From positions 1 through 20,379 of the forward strand of contig FR893191.1 of the NCBI GenBank assembly GCA_000436035.1: DNA of 20,379 nt. The letters are read 5' to 3'. Both the position numbers and the translations under genes were made by a program. The notes beneath the pieces are model-generated. The model did not search any database. It was not told where the DNA came from and saw nothing but the letters and a program-made list of their open reading frames with translations. Origin of the DNA: Prevotella sp. CAG:732 (GTDB lineage Bacteria > Bacteroidota > Bacteroidia > Bacteroidales > Bacteroidaceae). Shown here one piece after another: positions 15,297 through 20,379 of this stretch. How positions within the stretch are numbered: the stretch's first letter is position 1; every line of letters begins with the position of its first letter.

Positions 15297-16337
15297 CTAA
15301 GCCATACATTTCTCTATAGCCTTGTCCAATTCCTCTAATTCCTCCTCTTTCGTAGCCCAACTTGTCACAAATCGGCATACTATCTCTTGCTCATTTTTCT
15401 TCTCCCAAATCTCGAAAGCAACAAGCTTGGAGAGGGCTTGATAAAGAGTTGGCGAGAGGATGACAAACTGTTGGTTTGTTGGCGAATCGTAAGCCAATGG
15501 TATATTGTGCTTGGCAAATATCTTGCGAATGCCAGCAGCCATATTGATGGCATGCTTGGAAATCTTGAAATACAACTCATCCGTGAAGAGGGTGTCAAAC
15601 TGGATGCCAAGCATTCTTCCCTTTGCCAGCAAAGCTCCGTGTCGTTTCACATTGGTAAAGAAATACTTCGGTGCTTTCATTCCAGAGAACACCACAGCTT
15701 CACCAAACATAGCCCCCACCTTGGTTCCACCGATATAGAATACATCGCAATGCTCTGCCACGTATGGGAGATCGTACTCGCAAGCCTCCGACATCAAGCC
15801 ATATCCCAGTCGAGCACCATCTATGAAGAGGCGCAACTGATATTTCTGGCAAGTGGCGTAGAGGTCGGCAAGTTCTTGCTGAGTATAGACCATACCCAGT
15901 TCAGTAGGCAAGGAGATATAGACCATACCTGGCTGAACCATGTGAGGATGGGTCTCGTCACCCAAGAAGGTTTCCATGTAATCAGCCAAGTCTGCTGCCT
16001 TCAACTTGCTGTCAGCAGAAGGGATGGTCAGCACTTTGTGACCGAAGGCTTCCACCGCCCCCGACTCATGCACCTCGATATGTCCTGTCTCTACACAAAT
16101 GACTCCTTCGCATCCCAAGAGGAGGGAGTCGATGACTGTGGTATTGGTTTGTGTGCCACCAATCAGGAAATATACATCAGCCTCTTCATTGCCAATCGCC
16201 TTGCGTATCTTTTTCTTGGCAGATTCGCTGTATGGGTCGAATCCATATCCCGATGTCTTGTCATCATTCGTTTTGCTGAGATTCTCTATAATCTCAGGCA
16301 ACATACCGTTGTTATAATCACTTTCAAATGAAATCAT
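15297..16337 (-). CDS. Low-specificity threonine aldolase / beta-eliminating lyase family PLP enzyme
   Basis: This 346-aa cytosolic enzyme is of fold type I. The PLP lysine is K206 in YIGGTKVGAMFGE, the cofactor Asp/Arg pair sits in FIDGARLGYG (D173, R176), and the substrate-pocket segment GHIEVHESGA (H86, H90) is intact. The family cleaves L-threonine or L-allo-threonine to glycine and acetaldehyde; length and motifs agree, though related eliminases are hard to separate by eye. It has no operon partner. The start ATG at 16337 is preceded by an A-rich leader without a strong Shine-Dalgarno, common in this phylum. The promoter at 16366-16397 overlaps the left arm of a 67-bp palindrome, which may control it. 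Confidence 0.9.
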   Translation of the reverse strand: MISFESDYNNGMLPEIIENLSKTNDDKTSGYGFDPYSESAKKKIRKAIGNEEADVYFLIGGTQTNTTVIDSLLLGCEGVICVETGHIEVHESGAVEAFGHKVLTIPSADSKLKAADLADYMETFLGDETHPHMVQPGMVYISLPTELGMVYTQQELADLYATCQKYQLRLFIDGARLGYGLMSEACEYDLPYVAEHCDVFYIGGTKVGAMFGEAVVFSGMKAPKYFFTNVKRHGALLAKGRMLGIQFDTLFTDELYFKISKHAINMAAGIRKIFAKHNIPLAYDSPTNQQFVILSPTLYQALSKLVAFEIWEKKNEQEIVCRFVTSWATKEEELEELDKAIEKCMA

Positions 16338-16365
16338 ATTTTCTCTTTATTACTTTTTATTATTA

Positions 16366-16397
16366 CAAAAATAGTAAATATTTTGATAATAAACCAA
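16366..16397 (-). promoter_or_regulatory. Promoter of the threonine aldolase-type gene
   Basis: The minus strand reads TATTTTTG (16366-16373, TAnnTTTG), with TTG at 16395-16397 about 21 nt upstream. The box lies 29 nt before the start codon. Nearly the whole promoter is inside the left arm of the palindrome at 16368-16434. Confidence 0.55.
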
Positions 16398-16434
16398 CAT
16401 TCCATTGGTTTTCTATCAAATATTTTACTATTTT
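16368..16434. repeat. 67-bp imperfect AT-rich palindrome in a divergent promoter region
   Basis: The arm 16368-16397 matches the reverse complement of 16405-16434 at 25 of 30 bases, with a 7-nt centre; the inner 7 bp (AAACCAA/TTGGTTT) pair perfectly. It covers the promoter of the minus-strand gene and lies about 100 nt upstream of the carbonic anhydrase promoter. It may be an operator for a dimeric regulator, a cruciform, or a bidirectional hairpin. Confidence 0.7.
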
Positions 16435-16532
16435 AACCTATAAAGGCTTCATTCTTTTCATTTTCATTCACCAAAAATGTTACAAATCACAAAAAATGAC
16501 GAATGGCATGACGTATTCTCAATCAAAAAGCG

Positions 16533-16540
16533 TACCTTTG
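16533..16540 (+). promoter_or_regulatory. -7 box of the carbonic anhydrase gene
   Basis: TACCTTTG matches TAnnTTTG exactly and lies 38 nt before the ATG at 16579. A clear -33 element is not visible. Its position rules out the longer reading frame beginning at 16477, whose start would lie upstream of the promoter. Confidence 0.55.
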
Positions 16541-16578
16541 TATCTACGAACAGTAACAACAGATTAAAATATAGCATT

Positions 16579-17124
16579 ATGATTATAGAAGAAATCATCA
16601 AATATAATGAGCAGTTTGTAGCCAACAAGGGCTATGAGAAATATCTTACCAGTAAGTATCCTGATAAGAAATTAGCCATTCTCTCATGTATGGATACTCG
16701 CCTTACGGAGCTTCTGCCAGCGGCATTGGGCTTGAAGAATGGCGATGCCAAGTTGATTAAAAACGCTGGAGGATTGGTCATCAGTCCTTTCGATTCAGCC
16801 ATGCGCAGCCTTTTGGTTGCCATCTATGAGCTGGGCGTGGAGGAAATCATGGTCATCGCCCACTCCAACTGTGGAGCTTGTCACATGAATGGTGCCCAAA
16901 TGAAAGAACTCATGCTAAAAAGAGGCATCCATCAAGATGTCATCGACACCATTGGTCTCTGTGGCATCGACTTGGACCATTGGCTGGAGGGTTTCCACGA
17001 TACAGAGGATTCCGTAAGAAACACAGTTAATACCATCCGTAACCATCCTTTGGTGCCAAAGGATGTGAACCTGCATGGGTATATCATCGACTCACAGACA
17101 GGCAAGTTGACTGAGGTGAAGTAA
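16579..17124 (+). CDS. Beta-class carbonic anhydrase
   Basis: The 181-aa cytosolic enzyme interconverts CO2 and bicarbonate. Zinc ligands are C37 in CMDTR and H95 plus C98 in HSNCGAC; the D39/R41 dyad of the beta class is intact. The fold elements LAILSCMDTRL, LIKNAGGLVI and YELGVEEIMVIAHSNCG follow in the usual order, and the length is typical of the shorter beta-CA type. I chose the ATG at 16579 (MIIEEIIKYNEQF) because it follows the promoter-like box at 16533-16540. A frame opening at 16477 adds 34 unusual residues encoded by the promoter region. It is transcribed divergently from the PLP enzyme and faces the greA unit tail-to-tail. Confidence 0.94.
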   Translation: MIIEEIIKYNEQFVANKGYEKYLTSKYPDKKLAILSCMDTRLTELLPAALGLKNGDAKLIKNAGGLVISPFDSAMRSLLVAIYELGVEEIMVIAHSNCGACHMNGAQMKELMLKRGIHQDVIDTIGLCGIDLDHWLEGFHDTEDSVRNTVNTIRNHPLVPKDVNLHGYIIDSQTGKLTEVK

Positions 17125-17135
17125 CAAACATAGAA

Positions 17136-17246
17136 TCATAACAAAAAAACACTTTTTGGCATACTCAAACCCTTGCGCATCGCCATCAAGTCTCCTTCAA
17201 GAGCTTGCTGAAGATATTTCTTTGCAGTTTCCCTATCCTTGTTCAT
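17136..17246 (-). CDS. Possible 36-aa small protein downstream of greA
   Basis: An ATG at 17246 opens a 36-codon frame beginning MNKDRETAKKYLQQALEGD, 8 nt after the greA stop, with a GGAAAA stretch just upstream. The N-terminal half looks like a helical TPR/Sel1-type repeat, and the end is short and hydrophobic (SVFLL). It could be a true small protein, the truncated start of a larger repeat protein, or chance. No known family was recognised. Confidence 0.35.
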   Translation of the reverse strand: MNKDRETAKKYLQQALEGDLMAMRKGLSMPKSVFLL

Positions 17247-17254
17247 ATTTTCCT

Positions 17255-17719
17255 TTATAATTTCACGCTCTCGATGCGCAAGTTCAGCTTACCAGCAGGC
17301 ACTCTGACCTCCACCACATCCCCTGACTTCTTGCCCAAAAGTGCCTGGGCTATAGGCGACTTGATAGAAATCTTACCCTCATGGATATTCGACTCGTGAG
17401 GACTCACGATGGTGTAAGTCATCTTAAACTTATTGGCGAGATTGGTAATCTCCACCTGACTCAACAAGCCCACGGTATCACTCTTGAGGCGAGACTTGTC
17501 GATGACTCTCGCATTCTCCAGCACCTTGCGCTTGAAACTGATTCTACCCAACAATCTGCCTTGCTCACGCTTGGCGGCATGATACTCGAAGTTCTCACTC
17601 AAGTCACCCTTGTCGCGAGCCTCAGCGATGGCATCACGCACGGCAGGCAATTCCACCTTCTCCAAATGTTCCAGTTCGGCTACCAACTCATCGTAGCCTT
17701 GTTGTGACATATATTCCAT
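17255..17719 (-). CDS. greA: Transcription elongation factor GreA
   Basis: The 154-aa protein has the N-terminal coiled-coil with tip motif EARDKGDLSENFEYHAAKRE, where D39 and E42 correspond to the acidic tip residues that stimulate RNA-polymerase transcript cleavage. The C-terminal FKBP-like domain follows from about residue 80 (VGLLSQVEI, ISIKSPIAQALLGKKSGD, VEVRVPAG). Length is normal for the family. Start ATG at 17719 gives MEYMSQQGYDEL; an in-frame ATG at 17710 is possible. It lies 28 nt after the broken PAS gene and is probably transcribed from the promoter at 18035-18066, which precedes that gene. Confidence 0.97.
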   Translation of the reverse strand: MEYMSQQGYDELVAELEHLEKVELPAVRDAIAEARDKGDLSENFEYHAAKREQGRLLGRISFKRKVLENARVIDKSRLKSDTVGLLSQVEITNLANKFKMTYTIVSPHESNIHEGKISIKSPIAQALLGKKSGDVVEVRVPAGKLNLRIESVKL

Positions 17720-17747
17720 TTTCTTATCTACAAAAATAATTTCTTCA

Positions 17748-17982
17748 TTACTTTTTCAACTTCTCCTTGTCTCTATCGAATGTAGGATAACCCTCTGGCA
17801 AGTCGATGATGATTTCCAAGAGTCCCGACATCTCGCCACCTGCTACTTGATACCACACTCTTACCTCTCACATCTCCCTTACGCTTGATAGACAAAGCGT
17901 TCTGATAGACGATGGTTCCCTCCATATCACATGCAGTAGCTGAAAACGCCGCATTCTCAAAATGATTCAATGTCTGTTCCAT
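17748..17982 (-). pseudogene. PAS-domain protein gene with internal deletion and frameshift
   Basis: The first ~40 codons from ATG 17982 read as the start of a small PAS-type protein (MEQTLNHFENAAFSATACDM, then GTIVYQNALSIKRKGDVRGK). About position 17860 the matching reading shifts by one frame. The new frame gives VWYQVAGGEMSGLLEIIIDL, then PEGYPTFDRDKEKLKK and TAA at 17748-17750, which looks like the genuine C-terminus of the same family. Both ends are recognisable, but the middle of the PAS core (about 40 residues, judging from family members I recall at ~120 aa) is missing. The original frame stops after 69 residues at 17773. The function is presumably lost; promoter and position before greA remain. 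Confidence 0.75.
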
Positions 17983-18034
17983 ATTGCATTCTGTTTTTGA
18001 TTCTTACTTAATCGTATTTTTACTTAAACGACCG

Positions 18035-18066
18035 CAAAAGTACTTCTTTTTTCTCAGAACGCCAAA
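18035..18066 (-). promoter_or_regulatory. Promoter of the PAS remnant/greA unit
   Basis: The minus strand has TACTTTTG (18035-18042) and TTTG (18063-18066) separated by 20 nt, both exact consensus. The layout is identical to the tex promoter. It lies 53 nt upstream of the PAS remnant start and probably still drives greA. Confidence 0.7.
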
Positions 18067-18088
18067 TCAAAATGAGAATAACACCTAT

Positions 18089-19990
18089 TTAAAAGGGAAA
18101 TAATAGTGGAAGAACGGCTATCATCACCAATCCCATAATAATCTGCAACGGCAATCCCACCTTGATATAATCCATAAAGGTGTATTGACCTGCCGGCATC
18201 ACCAACGCATTTGGCGGTGTTGAGAACGGTGAGGCGAAACACATACTTGCCGCTACCGTTACCGCAAAGAGATACGGCACAGGACTCACCCCTATCTGCA
18301 AGGCACTATGCAAGGCTATCGGAGCCATCAACACCGCCGTAACCGTATTGCTGATAAACATCGTCATCAACGAAGTGGCAAAATACACACCTGCCAACAT
18401 GAGGATTGGTCCGCTGCCACCCATACACTGTACCAAGGCATCAGAGAGCCAAGCCGAAGCACCCGTCTTCTCCAGCGCATGAGACATCGGAAGCATGGCG
18501 GCAAAGAGCACGATGGTTTCCCAGTTGATAGTCTTGTAGGCAGCCTCCACACTGCGGAAGCATCCCGTAAGCACCATCAGCACTCCAGCTATCATCACAG
18601 CCGTAACTGGAGCTACCGGAATCCAATCGAATACCATCAAAGCCACCATCAAGAGCATGATGGCACCTGCCACTGGAGCCTTGTAATCCAAGGTTACCTT
18701 TTCGGCTTGCTTCAATGGCTGTCCCAATACCACCCACTCGGTATCCTCATGCTCCAGTCGGGCGATGTCCTTCCAGTCGCCTTGCACCAAGAGGGCATCA
18801 CCACTATGCAATTTCACATCACCGAGATTGTGCAAGAGATACTCGTTCTTGCGGCGAATACCCAAGATGTTCACGTTATATTTTTTGCGGAATCCTGTCT
18901 CCTTCACCATTCTTCCGACAAGCGAAGCAGAAGGCATCAACAAGATTTCGGCGATACCTATATCATAGAAATCAAGAGAAGGACTTCTATCATTGGATTT
19001 CTTGACAGAGTTTTCACTTTCTTGATTACCCTTTCCTGCCTCCGTATAACTTGAATCCAGCATCGTGAAACCGAAGTCGGTCGCCAATCGCTGAATCTCA
19101 CTTGCATCCCCAGAGACATAGAGCACGTCATCTGCTTCCAACAATGCCTCCGACGAAGCCACCTGTTGGCTTACCGTACGCAAGAAACGATGCTGCGAAC
19201 CATTGTCTCGGCGGATTTCCAAGATGTTGATACCATATTGACGATATACATCGAGGTCGATGACCGTCTTGCCTATCGCCTTACATCCATCCGACAACTT
19301 CAAGCGGAAAAGATTGTTGGTCAGTCCATATTCCTTGACCAACTGCTTCAAGCTCTTGCCCGACTCCTGGGCGGCATTCTCTTTCTGCTTAGGTGACAAG
19401 AACCAACGGCTCAGCGGTATCAGCACTAAGACACCCACCAAGAGACAAACCACACCAACTGGCAAGAAGGAGAAGAAAGAGAGTGCAGGATAACCAGCCT
19501 GCACCAAGGTATCCTGAATAATCAAGTTGGGCGGCGTACCAATCAGCGTCATCATACCGCCCATACTGCTGGCAAAAGCCAAAGGCATCAGCAATCTGCG
19601 TGGACTGCTCCCGGCATTCACCGCCATGCTCACCACGATAGGCAGCATCAAAGCCACCGTTCCAGTATTGCTGACGAAGGCACCGATGACCGCTGTTACC
19701 AACATCACTAATAGGAAGAGTCTCAACTCGCTCGTACCTGCCAGTTTCAATACTTTTCGACTGATCATCTTTGCCAATCCCGTCTGCACAATGGCTCCTC
19801 CCACCACGAAGAGTCCTACCATCATGATGACCACCGAGTTGGAGAAGCCCGACAAGGCTTCCTCAGGAGTCAATATCTGGAAAATAAGCAAAGCCAATAA
19901 TGAACAAAGCGCCACCAGATCGGAGCGCAACTTACCAGCCACAAAGAAAGCGGCTGTAACAACAAGGATTATAATTGTACCAATTAGCAT
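18089..19990 (-). CDS. SLC13-type (DASS) anion transporter with two central TrkA-C domains
   Basis: The product is about 633 aa with two blocks of membrane helices flanking a cytosolic middle. Each membrane half carries an SNT substrate/sodium motif of the DASS family (FVSNTGTVALMLPI and FISNTVTAVLMAPIA). The middle holds two TrkA-C/RCK-C-like modules, at about 225-300 (FRLKLSDGCKAIGKTVID ... DDVLYVSG) and 350-420 (EILLMPSASLVGRM ... GDALLVQGD). Members move sulfate or di/tricarboxylates; the substrate cannot be read here. The layout resembles E. coli YfbS. I chose ATG 19990, because the longer frame opens with TTG at 20038 on top of a -7 box. It is separated from the flanking transposase remnant by a terminator hairpin. 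Confidence 0.92.
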   Translation of the reverse strand: MLIGTIIILVVTAAFFVAGKLRSDLVALCSLLALLIFQILTPEEALSGFSNSVVIMMVGLFVVGGAIVQTGLAKMISRKVLKLAGTSELRLFLLVMLVTAVIGAFVSNTGTVALMLPIVVSMAVNAGSSPRRLLMPLAFASSMGGMMTLIGTPPNLIIQDTLVQAGYPALSFFSFLPVGVVCLLVGVLVLIPLSRWFLSPKQKENAAQESGKSLKQLVKEYGLTNNLFRLKLSDGCKAIGKTVIDLDVYRQYGINILEIRRDNGSQHRFLRTVSQQVASSEALLEADDVLYVSGDASEIQRLATDFGFTMLDSSYTEAGKGNQESENSVKKSNDRSPSLDFYDIGIAEILLMPSASLVGRMVKETGFRKKYNVNILGIRRKNEYLLHNLGDVKLHSGDALLVQGDWKDIARLEHEDTEWVVLGQPLKQAEKVTLDYKAPVAGAIMLLMVALMVFDWIPVAPVTAVMIAGVLMVLTGCFRSVEAAYKTINWETIVLFAAMLPMSHALEKTGASAWLSDALVQCMGGSGPILMLAGVYFATSLMTMFISNTVTAVLMAPIALHSALQIGVSPVPYLFAVTVAASMCFASPFSTPPNALVMPAGQYTFMDYIKVGLPLQIIMGLVMIAVLPLLFPF

Positions 19991-20035
19991 AATAATAATG
20001 ATTGTTATAAAGATTGCAAATATGGATATCTGGTA

Positions 20036-20043
20036 CAAAAATA
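20036..20043 (-). promoter_or_regulatory. -7 box of the SLC13-type transporter gene
   Basis: The minus strand reads TATTTTTG, matching TAnnTTTG, 45 nt before the ATG at 19990. No clear -33 box is seen. It overlaps the alternative TTG start codon, which argues against that start. Confidence 0.45.
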
Positions 20044-20114
20044 CGAATTATTTCTGAAAAGTCCATCATCCATATATATTTTTTTATAGAATTTGGCAAA
20101 AATCCACAAAAAAC

Positions 20115-20152
20115 ATGAAGTAAGCTTCATAAGCCTATCAAGCTTACTTCAT
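20115..20152. terminator. Bidirectional terminator hairpin
   Basis: A perfect 13-bp stem (ATGAAGTAAGCTT at 20115-20127, complement at 20140-20152) encloses a 12-nt loop. It is followed by TTATTTTTT on the plus strand and GTTTTTTG on the minus strand. For the minus-strand transposase remnant it is downstream and would shield the transporter gene from read-through. Confidence 0.85.
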
Positions 20153-20254
20153 TATTTTTTGAATGCAGTATTTCTCGTGACAAGCCATTTCTTCCCCTTA
20201 CCCCACAATGCGACTTGAGACAATACGCTGTATCATACCCATAAGTTGAAGACG

Positions 20255-20379
20255 TTATCCAAAATCAGTCTGGAATACATCTGAGTAAGCATTGTTACAG
20301 GTATAGATATTCAGTACATATCGCCTTGATGTCTTGATCCACTTGGCAGGTACTGAGATAAACTTGAAGACAAACGCTT
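20255..20379 (-). CDS. C-terminal end of an IS1380-like transposase (partial)
   Basis: Forty codons enter from the right window edge and stop at TAA (20255-20257). The segment AFVFKFISVPAKWIKTSRRY followed by VLNIYTCNNAYSDVFQTDFG resembles the C-terminal end of IS1380-family transposases of Bacteroidales, from memory. The catalytic part lies beyond the window, so intactness cannot be judged. No clear terminal inverted repeat is seen between 20153 and 20254. The insertion sequence would end somewhere before the hairpin at 20115-20152. Confidence 0.5.
   Translation of the reverse strand, partial: AFVFKFISVPAKWIKTSRRYVLNIYTCNNAYSDVFQTDFG

Noticed and set aside
15040..15378. Minus-strand frame of 112 codons overlapping the end of the PLP enzyme gene
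   Set aside because: It begins inside the PLP enzyme gene in another frame, has an unnatural basic/Cys-rich end and no initiation signals; I treat the area as non-coding.
16477..16578. Longer N-terminus for the carbonic anhydrase
   Set aside because: The extension contains the probable -7 box and reads as atypical residues; family members start near MIIEEIIKYN.

Overview
The window looks like chromosomal DNA of a Bacteroidota bacterium, most likely Prevotellaceae (Prevotella/Segatella type). The signs are upstream elements matching the Bacteroidota -7 box TAnnTTTG (often with TTTG/TTG about 20 nt upstream), a protein ending in a type IX secretion (T9SS) sorting tail, and Bacteroidales families (DUF4876, DUF6850). 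Genus assignment is inference; no rRNA or marker gene is present.

Layout. Positions 1-419 hold two overlapping broken gene fragments (a transposase piece and an unassigned winged-helix-like piece). Positions 420-843 are gene-free and repeat-rich (three 22-bp tandem units, then a 32-bp-arm inverted repeat made of GTGAG-type repeats). A small conserved-looking hypothetical gene follows (844-1119, minus). Positions 1262-12485 form one compact minus-strand operon. In transcription order it encodes a secreted M6 metalloprotease with T9SS tail, a TonB-dependent receptor, a small lipoprotein, a DUF6850 outer-membrane barrel, a DUF4876 lipoprotein and a PqqL/FusC-like M16 zinc protease. Genes overlap or nearly touch (TGATG, ATGA, 2-nt gap, 42 nt, 19 nt), with a promoter-like element before the first and a strong terminator after the last.

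Positions 12606-14949 hold tex with its own promoter and terminator. Positions 14950-15296 are gene-free. Then come a threonine aldolase-type PLP enzyme (minus) and a divergent beta-carbonic anhydrase (plus), separated by a region with a 67-bp imperfect palindrome. Positions 17136-18066 carry a minus-strand unit: a PAS-domain gene broken by internal deletion and frameshift, greA, and a tiny 36-aa ORF. An SLC13-type transporter with two central TrkA-C-like domains follows, then a bidirectional terminator hairpin and, at the right edge, the C-terminus of an IS1380-like transposase.

The most interesting unit is the six-gene operon. The combination of a secreted protease, a TonB receptor, two surface/periplasm-facing lipoproteins that appear to share a domain, an extra outer-membrane barrel and a periplasmic M16 protease resembles, by logic and not by gene content, the ferredoxin-uptake (Fus) system. 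There, a TonB receptor imports a host protein and an M16 protease cleaves it. I propose it as a candidate protein or peptide acquisition system; the substrate is unknown.
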